Source: Prevotella sp. (GTDB lineage Bacteria; Bacillota; Clostridia; Christensenellales; UBA1242). Taken from it: DNA of 62,435 nucleotides. The first letter of the stretch is position 1. Each line of letters begins with the position of its first letter. The stretch spans positions 1 to 62,435 of the forward strand of contig JAMPCO010000004.1 of NCBI GenBank assembly GCA_023666145.1, given 5' to 3'. A model generated the notes under the pieces. It was given only the letters and a program-made list of their open reading frames with translations. It was not told where the DNA came from and searched no databases. Position numbers and translations under genes: made by a program. Positions 18,951 to 27,531 of this stretch are shown one piece after another.

Positions 18951-20429
18951 ATGGAAAATGATGTCATCAACTTGAAAAGTTTGTCGGCGGACGCGCCATT
19001 GCTGCAATATAACGATTGGCCGCATCTCGCGGTGAAACCACAAGTGCGTGTCAGCGCTGTACCGCCAACGGTGAGTCCCAATGAACCACCGCGGCAACAC
19101 CAGAAGCAGTTAGCCTTTCATCAGTCGCTGGCCAAAAGTCGATTTGTGTTTGGTGGTAACCGCACGGGGAAAAGTGTTTGTGGTGCGATGGAGACCATTT
19201 GGTACGCGACGGGATTACACCCGTTTCTGAAACTTGACCGTGCGTGTGATGGGTGGGTTGTCAGTTTGACGCGCCAGGTGCAACGCGATGTGGCGCAAGC
19301 CAAAATTTTACAATATTTACCGCCCGAATGGATTGTGAAAACGGTGATGGTGTCGGGAAGTGCTTTTGCACCCGCCCACGGGGTGATTGATTTTATTTTG
19401 GTGCGGAATGTGTTTGGTACGGTTAGCAAAATTGGTTTCCGTAATTGTGAACAAGGACGGGAACGGTTCCAGGGAGTTTCTTTGGATTTCGTGTGGTTTG
19501 ATGAAGAACCACCCGAAGAGATTTACGATGAATGCTTATTGCGGTTATTGGACCGTGGCGGGGTGCATTGGGTGACGATGACTCCGTTAAAAGGGCGCAG
19601 TTGGGTTTATGAGCGGATTTATTTACGCCAAGAGCGGATGCCCGATCTGGCGTGTTTTTGGATCAGTTGGGACGACAATCCCTATTTAACACAAGCAGAA
19701 AAACAATTCCTTGCGGCCAGTTTACCACCCGATGTTTTGGAAAGTCGCAAGTTTGGTCATTTTGTGGCGGCAGAAGGACAGGTGTTTCCCAATTTTGATG
19801 TCGCCAACATCATTGAACCGCTTGTTTTAGAACAGCCCGATGCGTATTATTTGGCGATTGACCCTGGCTACCGTAACCCGACCGCGGCGGTATGGGTTGC
19901 GGCAGTGGGCGAAAACCTTTACGTGGTTAGTGATTATGAAGTAGCAGGGTTGACGGTTGCCGAGCACAGCCAAGCACTTTTACAACGTACTGCGGATTTA
20001 GGCTGGGATTTGCCACAGATGCGCATTTTAATTGACAGTGCCGCTAACCAAAAAACCTCGGCGTGTGAAGTTTCGACCGCTATGCAATACCGTTACCACG
20101 GTTTAGCGGTGGACACCAACGTTAATAAAAATTTGGCGCAGGGCTTATTAGAAATGAAAGCACGTTTTGGTAACGCGGACGGCCAGCGCAGTTTGTTTGT
20201 GTGTAAAAATTGTGTGAATTTAATCGGCGAATTACGGGGCTATTATTGGGGCGACGGGGAACAACCGCAAAAAGTGAATGACCACACGATTGATGCTTTA
20301 CGGTACATCGTGATGGATTGGCAACGGCACTCACAAGAACAAGCAGTAGTATTAAACACTTTGGGACAAGCCAAAAAAGATTTAATCAAAAGACTGGCAG
20401 GAAAACGTTTCAGTACGGAAAAGTTGTGA
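18951..20429 (+). CDS. Phage terminase large subunit
   Basis: This is the DNA-packaging motor with ATPase and nuclease domains. The 492-aa protein has Walker A GGNRTGKSV, Walker B VWFDEEPP, a coupling motif near VTMTPLKG, and RNase H-like nuclease residues in AIDPGYRNPTA, LIDSAAN and NDHTIDALRY. ATG 18951 follows GGGGAG; the upstream in-frame ATG at 18924 has no such site. All motifs look intact, so there is no sign of decay. Confidence 0.9.
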   Translation: MENDVINLKSLSADAPLLQYNDWPHLAVKPQVRVSAVPPTVSPNEPPRQHQKQLAFHQSLAKSRFVFGGNRTGKSVCGAMETIWYATGLHPFLKLDRACDGWVVSLTRQVQRDVAQAKILQYLPPEWIVKTVMVSGSAFAPAHGVIDFILVRNVFGTVSKIGFRNCEQGRERFQGVSLDFVWFDEEPPEEIYDECLLRLLDRGGVHWVTMTPLKGRSWVYERIYLRQERMPDLACFWISWDDNPYLTQAEKQFLAASLPPDVLESRKFGHFVAAEGQVFPNFDVANIIEPLVLEQPDAYYLAIDPGYRNPTAAVWVAAVGENLYVVSDYEVAGLTVAEHSQALLQRTADLGWDLPQMRILIDSAANQKTSACEVSTAMQYRYHGLAVDTNVNKNLAQGLLEMKARFGNADGQRSLFVCKNCVNLIGELRGYYWGDGEQPQKVNDHTIDALRYIVMDWQRHSQEQAVVLNTLGQAKKDLIKRLAGKRFSTEKL

Positions 20430-20452
20430 TTTAATACGGGCAGGGAGGAGAA

Positions 20453-21520
20453 ATGCAAAGCAAGCAAAGCAAAAAACAAATCATTGATGCCGTCTTAAAC
20501 GATTACGAAGCACGCAAAGAAGCACGCCGTGGTTTAGAAAATAAATGGAAAAATAACTTAAATTTTTACCATGGTGACCAGTACGTGGGCTATACCAAAC
20601 AATACTATTGGCAGTCGACCGAAAGTTTCAATCATATTGGCCCCTTGGTGGAAAACCGTTTGGCAATCTTAGCCGAAGTGCAACCCACCGTGCAAGACAA
20701 ATTGGTGCAAGCGGTTTTCGAGCAGTTACGTTTCAAACGTTTAATTGAAGAAGGCAATTTTTGGCAGGAGGTCACTGGTTCGGTTTTTTATAAAGTGACC
20801 AAAGTCGACAATCAACCATCAATTACGGTTTGTTCGCCGTTGGAAATTTATCCCGATAAATTAGATGTTTCCAACATGGCAGAAATTGGTTCCATCATCC
20901 ATGCAAAAAAAGTGGATGACCAATTAGTGATTGAAAAGTGGGGGCGCGACCATCTCACGATTATTCGCGACCAGACGTTAATTTACGATGGCGATTTGCC
21001 GTATCCTTTCCCGTTTGTGCGGGGGACCAGTGAATTGGTCGCGGGGCAATTTTTTGGTAAATCCGTGGTCGATCGGGTGATTCCCGTACAACGTGCCTAC
21101 AACGCGATTAAAAATCGTCGTGCCGAATTCATGAGTCGGATGGCGTGTGGTGTGGTCGCGGTGGAAGATGGCAGTGTTGATTTGGACAGTTTGGAAGTGG
21201 ATGGCTTATGCCCAGGTAAAATCATCGTTTACCAACAAGGTTACCGCGAACCCAAATTTATGGAAGCAGGTGCTATCCCTGATGAATTAACCAAAGAGGA
21301 AGACCGTTTATTAAACGAATTTAATACGATCAGTTGCGGGGGTGATTTGTTGTCAACCTTAGCCAACCGCGCTACCATCGGCGAAGGAGCGTTAACGATT
21401 TACAGTGAACAAGCCAAACGCCAACTCCGTCGTCCGATTCAAAGTATTGAAGATGTTTACGAACAGGTCGGTCAAAAAATCTTAGCAATTTTAGGAGTGG
21501 AACATGGAAAATCAAACTGA
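20453..21520 (+). CDS. Phage portal protein
   Basis: A portal ring subunit through which DNA enters the capsid. The 355-aa protein starts with a charged helix and NNLNFYHGDQYVGY, similar to the N-terminus of P22/podovirus-type portals, and has a C-terminal helical stem. It is shorter than most portals (450-700 aa). ATG 20453 follows GGGAGGAG. Its position after the terminase supports the call. Confidence 0.75.
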   Translation: MQSKQSKKQIIDAVLNDYEARKEARRGLENKWKNNLNFYHGDQYVGYTKQYYWQSTESFNHIGPLVENRLAILAEVQPTVQDKLVQAVFEQLRFKRLIEEGNFWQEVTGSVFYKVTKVDNQPSITVCSPLEIYPDKLDVSNMAEIGSIIHAKKVDDQLVIEKWGRDHLTIIRDQTLIYDGDLPYPFPFVRGTSELVAGQFFGKSVVDRVIPVQRAYNAIKNRRAEFMSRMACGVVAVEDGSVDLDSLEVDGLCPGKIIVYQQGYREPKFMEAGAIPDELTKEEDRLLNEFNTISCGGDLLSTLANRATIGEGALTIYSEQAKRQLRRPIQSIEDVYEQVGQKILAILGVEHGKSN

Positions 21521-21863
21521 TTACGCGCATGAAGAAAAAAACACACATGACGCACCTTTGGAACAAGCGGCGATACAACCCAATGTGGACATCAATGCAC
21601 TCCGAAAGTCTTACAGTGAATTGCAAAGCGCTTTCACCAAAAAGGCACAAGCCTACAAAGAACTGGAACAGAAAATAAACTCCATGCCCAGCCGGGAGGA
21701 AATCATTCGGGAGTATTTATTGACGAACAACAGTGCGGAGGCGCCTGCGGTGTTGACCAGTTCTTCGTCGGCTTTTGATTTTGCCAAAGAAAAGCACCCA
21801 ACCAGTTTGGCGCAAGCCGATCGGTTGGCCTGTGAATATTTCAAAAAAGGAGTCTCAAAATGA
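21504..21863 (+). CDS. Probable capsid scaffold protein
   Basis: This 119-aa hydrophilic helical protein between portal and capsid genes has a predicted coiled coil around residues 32-60 and no enzyme motif. Position and composition match small scaffolding proteins. It overlaps the portal end and starts after AGGAGTGG. It ends overlapping the capsid start in ATGA. Confidence 0.5.
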   Translation: MENQTDYAHEEKNTHDAPLEQAAIQPNVDINALRKSYSELQSAFTKKAQAYKELEQKINSMPSREEIIREYLLTNNSAEAPAVLTSSSSAFDFAKEKHPTSLAQADRLACEYFKKGVSK

Positions 21864-23071
21864 TTACAGTAGCAACAGCAGAAAATGCGTTAAGAAACAT
21901 CTATTTAGATACCGTGCTTAACGACATTAACAAAAAAACAAACCCATTTTTAACGATGGTGGAAGAAAACGCACGTACCGCCAGTGGTAAGAATGCTAAG
22001 TTCAGTATTCGTTACGGCGCGGCATCGGTTGGTGCTGGCACCGAAACGGGTGATTTACCAGTATCTGATAGTGAAAAAGCCATTGAACTGTCGGTACCCT
22101 TGAAAAACTTGTATGGTACCTTCCAAATTAGCGATAAGGCTTTGAAAGCGGCGTCATTAGACCCGAATGCGTTTGCGTCATTATTAGGCGGTGAAATGCA
22201 AAATTTGGTTGCTGCGGCGCAAAACAATTTAGCCACGATGCTGTATGGCAATGGTTCCAAATTGTTGGCGGTCTTTGATGTGAATGACTTTCAAAATGAA
22301 TCACACAAATTGATTAAAGTCGGTACCAAATACATTGGTAATTTTACCAAAGGAATGAAGGTGCAAATTTTGGACGGAGCAGGACAATATGTTACCGACC
22401 CCGAAAGCGACAATACGGTGACCGCGGTTAGTCCTGTTTCTGGCATCATTACCATCAGTGATGGACTGTTGTCCAGCAAAGCCGACCGTTTCTACATTTA
22501 CAATCCCGATGACGATCAAACCAACATGAATGGGATTGACAGTGTGTTCGCAACCAATATGTACGGCGTAAATATCAATAGCCATCCCGAAATCGCACCC
22601 TGTAATTACCGCGATGCTGGTGATACTTTACGCGTCTTGAACGAAGATGTCGCGTTGGAATTCTTGGATGAATACGAAGAATATTGTCAAGGTATGGCAG
22701 CGGATATTATTTTGACGCACCCACGTGTTCGGAAAGCGATTTTCGAATCGTTGAAAAATACGCGTTCCAACATTGCAACGGCGGAACTGGCAGGTGGCTT
22801 CCAAGGCTTCACCTTTAACGGTATCCCGATGTACAGTGATGTCAAATGTAAAGCCGGGAACCTGTACGCATTAAACAGTAAATCGTTTGCGATGCATCAA
22901 CTTTGTGATTGGACGTGGTTGTCCAACGAAGACGGTAGCATTTTGAAACAGTTACCTGGTAAAGCCACTTACATGGCAACCTTGGTTAAATATGCTGATT
23001 TGATTTGCGATAAACCGTTCTTGCAAGGCCGTTGCAGTAACTTCTCGGCATTAAACTGGAAAGCGGAGTAA
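21860..23071 (+). CDS. Major capsid protein, HK97-fold type
   Basis: This 403-aa protein forms the shell. The N-terminal part has a long helix-like segment, then a Gly/Ala/Ser-rich stretch and LSVPLKNLYGTFQISDKAL typical of P22/HK97-like capsids; an N-terminal delta domain is not obvious, and an insertion (residues about 150-210) may be a surface domain. ATG 21860 follows AAAGGAG. The order terminase-portal-scaffold-capsid is decisive. Confidence 0.75.
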   Translation: MITVATAENALRNIYLDTVLNDINKKTNPFLTMVEENARTASGKNAKFSIRYGAASVGAGTETGDLPVSDSEKAIELSVPLKNLYGTFQISDKALKAASLDPNAFASLLGGEMQNLVAAAQNNLATMLYGNGSKLLAVFDVNDFQNESHKLIKVGTKYIGNFTKGMKVQILDGAGQYVTDPESDNTVTAVSPVSGIITISDGLLSSKADRFYIYNPDDDQTNMNGIDSVFATNMYGVNINSHPEIAPCNYRDAGDTLRVLNEDVALEFLDEYEEYCQGMAADIILTHPRVRKAIFESLKNTRSNIATAELAGGFQGFTFNGIPMYSDVKCKAGNLYALNSKSFAMHQLCDWTWLSNEDGSILKQLPGKATYMATLVKYADLICDKPFLQGRCSNFSALNWKAE

Positions 23072-23077
23072 TGTCAG

Positions 23078-23401
23078 ATGCAAAAAATTTATCATGACCT
23101 GTTCCATATTACCGAACGCATTTTGCAAATTGACCCGTTTTACAAAATTTATTGGAACGGAGAACGTGAGCGGTTTGAAGTGTTCTGGCATGGTAAATTG
23201 GCTTTCGTCGTCCCGTTTGATGCCTTAGATGTGCGGACGTTAACCTATACGCAACGGACACGGCGCGAAAACGCTGATGACATTGAACGGGAAATTGACG
23301 AAGGTAACGCGGCTATCTTCCAAGCGCAAGCCAAAAAAATTGAGGCCATGAAAGCCCAAATAAAGGATTATGTAAAATATGATTTTGAAAAATTTAATTA
23401 G
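23078..23401 (+). CDS. Small phage-cassette protein, unknown
   Basis: 107 aa, mixed beta N-terminus rich in aromatic residues (YKIYWNGERERFEVFWHG) and a charged C-terminal helix. I do not recognise a family. It lies between capsid and connector genes, and its host-like composition suggests it is kept with them. A structural or head-completion role is inference. Confidence 0.5.
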   Translation: MQKIYHDLFHITERILQIDPFYKIYWNGERERFEVFWHGKLAFVVPFDALDVRTLTYTQRTRRENADDIEREIDEGNAAIFQAQAKKIEAMKAQIKDYVKYDFEKFN

Positions 23402-23711
23402 TGATGCCAACGACATTCTCGGCTTGAAAATTGATTGGCAAAATACCGCTACTGACGACAATTACTTACAACTATTTGCCTGCACGCGTTTGGTCATTAA
23501 CGCTTTGACGGGAATTTGGCCGACGTCGGATGGCACCCACATTGACCCCACAGACTATGGGCTGGATAACGCCACCCTGGTTTATGGCATCTTGTCGGAA
23601 TACGCCTTTGTCGCAGGTATGTTTAACGAATGGAAAGTTTGGCAAGAAAAATACAACGCAGGTTTGTTTAAGGCGCAAAATGGTAAATCCCGCATCCTGC
23701 CAGTTCGCTAA
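23379..23711 (+). CDS. Probable head-tail connector protein
   Basis: This 110-aa, mostly helical protein overlaps the previous gene by 23 nt and starts after AAAGGA. Size, helical content and place after the capsid gene match head-tail adaptors (gp6/gp4-like). No specific motif confirms it. Confidence 0.45.
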   Translation: MILKNLISDANDILGLKIDWQNTATDDNYLQLFACTRLVINALTGIWPTSDGTHIDPTDYGLDNATLVYGILSEYAFVAGMFNEWKVWQEKYNAGLFKAQNGKSRILPVR

Positions 23712-24534
23712 TTACCGCAGCGTTCGTTTCAACTTGGACAACTTCGCCTTGCCCGTGGTTGTTACCAAAAAGAAAAACACGATTTATACCAATTATTTGG
23801 TGGGGCTGAAAGGAACAAAACACCAATTACTGTCGTTGGGTGAGCCAGTACCAACATATGGTTATGACCATGTCGCAGAATGGAACACCTATATCTTTGC
23901 TTCGAATAACGAAGGGCTGTATTATGCCAATCGCTATCGTTTGCAGTTTGAACCATTGAATGAGGCAGTCTACCCGAAACAACTTTTGGTGGCATTTAAC
24001 CGCCTGTTGATGATTTCCGAGAATCAAAAACGCATTTTTTATTCGGTTGCGATGGATGGGACTTGGGGCAACGGTACGTTTATGGACAATGCCATTTATG
24101 TTCCCGATAATTATGGACTGTGTCTGGAAATGCGCCATTATCAAGGGAAAGTGTTATTGATTTGTGAGGAAGGGTTGCTGACGATTAACCGCCATTTAGT
24201 TTTAGAGCATTTGGCCGATGACAGTGAAATGTTAAAAGCCAATCGAGTCAGCAGTAACCAATGCCTGTGGGAGAGTGATTGGTTCAGTTTAGGCTACGCG
24301 ACCGACACCCAAACATTACGCGAGATTTTCTTGAAAACTAACGTGAGTTTAACTTTGACGGTGACGTCGAACCGCACACAACGCAACATCCCGATTACAG
24401 GAGCCAATCAAGTGCAAAAAATTAAAATTAACTTGAACGGCGATCAATTCAAATTAGCGTTGTCGATGTCCAATACCAGTGACTTAGCGGTGTCCGATTT
24501 CGCCGCCGTCGTGACTTACGGTAAAAGGGGGTAG
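23680..24534 (+). CDS. Probable phage tail-hub/DNA-stabilising protein
   Basis: The 284-aa product is rich in beta strands with repeated aromatic patterns such as AEWNTYIFASNNEGLYYAN and DGTWGNGTFMDNA, suggestive of a beta-propeller like the P22 gp10 tail hub. I chose ATG 23680, which follows AAGG and overlaps the previous gene by 32 nt; the frame is open further upstream but that part is a shadow of the earlier gene. The gp10 link is inference. Confidence 0.5.
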   Translation: MVNPASCQFANYRSVRFNLDNFALPVVVTKKKNTIYTNYLVGLKGTKHQLLSLGEPVPTYGYDHVAEWNTYIFASNNEGLYYANRYRLQFEPLNEAVYPKQLLVAFNRLLMISENQKRIFYSVAMDGTWGNGTFMDNAIYVPDNYGLCLEMRHYQGKVLLICEEGLLTINRHLVLEHLADDSEMLKANRVSSNQCLWESDWFSLGYATDTQTLREIFLKTNVSLTLTVTSNRTQRNIPITGANQVQKIKINLNGDQFKLALSMSNTSDLAVSDFAAVVTYGKRG

Positions 24535-24541
24535 ACTTTCA

Positions 24542-24649
24542 GTGAAAGCGTGTGTGAAAAAATTCTTAAAAAAACTGTGGGCGGTTTTGTTGCATATCTT
24601 TTGCGGCGTTCCTTGTCGGCACGATGACGAACCTAAGGCCAGCGAATAA
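24542..24649 (+). CDS. 35-aa cationic amphipathic peptide
   Basis: GTG 24542 follows AGGGGG (24526-24531). The peptide has a basic start with KKFLKKLWAVLLHIF, then two Cys residues and a polar acidic tail. It could be a small lysis, holin-like or regulatory peptide at the end of the cassette, or a chance ORF. No homologue is known to me. Confidence 0.3.
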   Translation: MKACVKKFLKKLWAVLLHIFCGVPCRHDDEPKASE

Positions 24650-24653
24650 AAAA

Positions 24654-24682
24654 TTGCGCAAGTCGTGAACTTATGATAAAAT
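24654..24682 (+). promoter_or_regulatory. Promoter of pnp
   Basis: TTGCGC (24654-24659), 17-nt spacer, TAAAAT (24677-24682), then 7 nt to ATG 24690. No Shine-Dalgarno; leaderless mRNA expected. Confidence 0.65.
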
Positions 24683-24689
24683 GACATTT

Positions 24690-26798
24690 ATGGATAATAA
24701 AAAATGGACAACTACGATTGGTAATCGTACAGTAACTGTAGAAACTGGCGCTTTGTGCGGCTTGGCACATGGTACGTGTTTGGTCAGTTGCGGTGAAACC
24801 GTAATTATGGCCAATGTGACGATGGCGGATCAACCGCGCGACGGGATTGATTTCTTCCCGTTGGGCGTCGATTTCCAAGAAAAATTATATTCTGTTGGTA
24901 AAATTCCTGGCGGATTTACTAGGCGTGAGGGACGCGGTGGCGATAAGGCAATTTTGACCAGTCGCTTAATCGATCGTCCCTTGCGTCCTTTGTTTGATAA
25001 GGCTTTGCACAACGATGTTGCCGTGGTGGTAACGACTTTGTCGGTTGACCCTGATGTCGCGCCCGAACCATTGGGAATGTTGGCGTCATCGGTGGCATTA
25101 ACCATCAGTGATATTCCGTGGAATGGCCCGACGGGTGCCGTGCAAGTGGCACGCGTGGGTGGTAAATTGATCTGCAATCCCACCGCCGCAGAACAAGACC
25201 AAAGCGATTTACATTTAACGGTCAGTGGTACCAGTGAAGCCGTGTTAATGGTGGAGGCGGGTGCCCATGAAGTGAGTGAAGCCGATATGGTTGATGCGAT
25301 TATGTTTGCCCACGAGGAAATTAAAAATTTGTGTGAATTCCAAGTCGGGATTGCGAAAAAGGTCGGCAAAGAAAAACGTAAAGTCGCTTTGCACGTGGTT
25401 GACAGTAATTTGGAAGAACAAGTGCGTGCTTTTGCCACCAGTTTTATTGAAACGGCTTTGAAAGAAACCGATACATTGAAACGTCGGGTCGAAGAGGACA
25501 AAGTGCAAACGATTGTGGCGGATCAATTCGCGGGTATTTGGGACGAAAGTAAAGCGGATATCATCGCCGTCATGAATAAAATCAAAAAGGAAATCGTGCG
25601 TGATAAAATTTTGAACCAGGGTGTACGTCCTGACGGTCGTGGTACCAAAGATATTCGTCCGATTTGGGTGACAACTGGTTTGTTGCCGCGTACGCATGGT
25701 TCGGCGGTATTCACCCGTGGTAATACCCAAGTCCTGAACGTTTGTACGTTGGGAATGTTGAGTGATGCCCAAAAATTGGACGGAATTGATGACGAAGAAG
25801 CCAAACGTTATATGCACCAATACAATATGCCACCGTATGCAACGGGGGAAGCGCGTCAATTACGGGCACCTGGACGGCGCGAAATTGGGCATGGTGCTTT
25901 GGCGGAACGCGCGTTACTGCCGGTCTTGCCCAGTGAAGAAGAATTCCCATATGCCATTCGTACGGTCAGTGAAGTTTTGTCCAGTAATGGTAGTTCTTCC
26001 ATGGCTTCGGTTTGTGGCAGTTCGATGTCGTTGATGAATGCGGGCGTACCAATCAAAGCCGCGGTAGCGGGCATTGCGATGGGCTTGATAAAGGATCAAA
26101 ACAGTCGCAAAGTGGCGGTCTTAACCGATATTCAAGGTGTGGAAGATTTTTACGGCGACATGGATTTCAAAGTGGCTGGTACCGAAAAAGGCATTACCGC
26201 GATTCAAATGGATATCAAAATTGCGGGAATTGATAAGGAGATTATTACGACCGCTTTGGCACAAGCGCGGGAAGGTCGTTTGAAAATTTTGAAAATTATG
26301 AACGCCGAAATTAAGGCACCCGCGAAAGAAATTTCGCGCTATGCGCCTAAGGTTGTAACGTTCAAAATCAACCCTGACAAAATCAAGGACGTTATCGGCA
26401 GTGGTGGTAAGGTGATTAACAAAATCATTGAACAGACTGGTGTTAAGATTGACATTGAAGATGACGGTAAAGTTTTCATTGGTGGTGCGGAAGCCGCGAT
26501 GGTGGAAAAAGCCAAAGCGATTATTGCCGACATCGTGTTGGAACCCGAAGTTGGTCAAATCTTTGAAGGCACCGTGGTGCGTATCTTGGATTTTGGTTGT
26601 TTTGTGAAATTGACCGAAGCGTTGGAAGGCATGGTGCATATTTCTAAGTTAGCGAAGGAACGTGTCAATAAGGTTGAAGACGTCGTTAAAGTCGGTGACA
26701 AAATTAAAGTCAAAGTCATTAAAATTGACGAAAAAGGACGGGTCGATTTGCAACGGATTGTTACGCCGTCAATGCCAAAAGACGCCCCAGCGAAGTAA
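24690..26798 (+). CDS. pnp: Polyribonucleotide nucleotidyltransferase (PNPase)
   Basis: PNPase degrades RNA 3' to 5' with phosphate. The 702-aa protein has two RNase PH domains (GGFTRREGR in the first, active-site region DIQGVEDFYGDMDFKVAGT in the second), a KH domain with VIGSGGKVINKI (about 555-610) and a C-terminal S1 domain beginning at GQIFEGTVVRI. ATG 24690 is chosen over ATG 24681 from promoter spacing. The last 38 nt overlap the convergent gene. Confidence 0.96.
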   Translation: MDNKKWTTTIGNRTVTVETGALCGLAHGTCLVSCGETVIMANVTMADQPRDGIDFFPLGVDFQEKLYSVGKIPGGFTRREGRGGDKAILTSRLIDRPLRPLFDKALHNDVAVVVTTLSVDPDVAPEPLGMLASSVALTISDIPWNGPTGAVQVARVGGKLICNPTAAEQDQSDLHLTVSGTSEAVLMVEAGAHEVSEADMVDAIMFAHEEIKNLCEFQVGIAKKVGKEKRKVALHVVDSNLEEQVRAFATSFIETALKETDTLKRRVEEDKVQTIVADQFAGIWDESKADIIAVMNKIKKEIVRDKILNQGVRPDGRGTKDIRPIWVTTGLLPRTHGSAVFTRGNTQVLNVCTLGMLSDAQKLDGIDDEEAKRYMHQYNMPPYATGEARQLRAPGRREIGHGALAERALLPVLPSEEEFPYAIRTVSEVLSSNGSSSMASVCGSSMSLMNAGVPIKAAVAGIAMGLIKDQNSRKVAVLTDIQGVEDFYGDMDFKVAGTEKGITAIQMDIKIAGIDKEIITTALAQAREGRLKILKIMNAEIKAPAKEISRYAPKVVTFKINPDKIKDVIGSGGKVINKIIEQTGVKIDIEDDGKVFIGGAEAAMVEKAKAIIADIVLEPEVGQIFEGTVVRILDFGCFVKLTEALEGMVHISKLAKERVNKVEDVVKVGDKIKVKVIKIDEKGRVDLQRIVTPSMPKDAPAK

Positions 26799-27474
26799 TT
26801 TTCAAACCGCGCGTTAAATAGTCAGCGGCGATTTGGGCAAAACATTGCATGGTGGCAGTGGTGGGTTTGAGCGCGATAATGTCGCCGGCTTGCACATTGT
26901 AGGTGGCGTAGGAGAGGACAAGATTACTGTCGGCGGTGTCCCAATCAATCACCGCGTTGCGGTCGGTGGGTAACACGGTGGTGTAGCCTAAATTGCTGGC
27001 CATGGCTAAGGTGTGTTTGTTGAATAACGCGGCGGGTGGGGTAAACACGGACATTTGGGTGTTGGTTAGCGAATGCACTAAAGCATCACTGAGACGGATT
27101 TCTTCAATAATTAAATTTTTATCTGCGATATTCAAGGCAGTGTTGGAAAAGCCATAATTGCCCAGTTCGTGACTGGTGGCTAAGTTTTGCAATAATTCCA
27201 AATTGTTAATGGCGGCGGAGCCCGTAAAGAAAAATGTTGCGGTGGCTTCGGCAGCGGATAAGGAATCCAGCATCGGGGGCAGGTTGTTGGCTAATTGGGC
27301 GTCGTCAACGATGAACATGATTGCCACTTGGTTGCTGTCGCGTTTACCATTCGACAGGGGGGCGTTAACGGTAAGGTAAGTTTGGGTGACGTTTAAGGTA
27401 CTGACCAGTAAACCCAATACCAATAAAACGCTGCAAATAATGCTATTCGTGATGACGACTTTTTTATTGGGCAT
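26761..27474 (-). CDS. Degenerate polysaccharide deacetylase-like membrane protein
   Basis: This 237-aa protein has an N-terminal membrane anchor (about 6-30) and a NodB-like domain: AIMFIVDDAQ, ATATFFFTGS and HELGNYGFSN can be aligned with TFDDGP, ATFFV and HEIGNHTWSH. The TFDDGP motif is altered and the second metal-binding His is Tyr, so deacetylase activity is doubtful. PdaB-type sporulation proteins are similar in layout. Start 27474; TATAAT on this strand lies 13 nt upstream. It overlaps the end of pnp. Confidence 0.55.
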   Translation of the reverse strand: MPNKKVVITNSIICSVLLVLGLLVSTLNVTQTYLTVNAPLSNGKRDSNQVAIMFIVDDAQLANNLPPMLDSLSAAEATATFFFTGSAAINNLELLQNLATSHELGNYGFSNTALNIADKNLIIEEIRLSDALVHSLTNTQMSVFTPPAALFNKHTLAMASNLGYTTVLPTDRNAVIDWDTADSNLVLSYATYNVQAGDIIALKPTTATMQCFAQIAADYLTRGLKITSLGRLLALTA

Positions 27475-27495
27475 CTTAACTATCAATATTATAAT

Positions 27496-27525
27496 TTGCG
27501 TAAAATTATGTTTTTCGTGTATGAT
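27496..27525 (+). promoter_or_regulatory. Promoter of the M16 peptidase gene
   Basis: TTGCGT (27496-27501), 18-nt spacer, TATGAT (27520-27525), then 6 nt to ATG 27532. Leaderless mRNA expected. A divergent TATAAT (27493-27488) faces the deacetylase-like gene. Confidence 0.65.
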
Positions 27526-27531
27526 AACGGT

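Larger units (their letters stand above)
18951..24649 (+). mobile_element. Phage head/packaging cassette (remnant or domesticated)
   Basis: Eight tightly packed genes in phage order: terminase large subunit, portal, probable scaffold, major capsid, two small connectors, a probable tail-hub protein and a short cationic peptide. No integrase, repressor, small terminase, tail-tube, tape measure, lysin or attachment repeats are visible. Base composition by eye resembles the host flanks. It sits between the sigK terminator and the pnp promoter. It may be a decayed podovirus-like prophage or an adopted capsid system. Confidence 0.75.

Noticed and set aside
23530-23679. Upstream extension of the tail-hub-like gene
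   Set aside because: The frame is open, but it lies inside the connector gene in another frame; ATG 23680 with AAGG is the likelier start.
18693-24650. attL/attR repeats or an integrase for the phage cassette
   Set aside because: No tRNA, recombinase frame or convincing direct repeat flanks the cassette; the only small flanking gene is a membrane protein.
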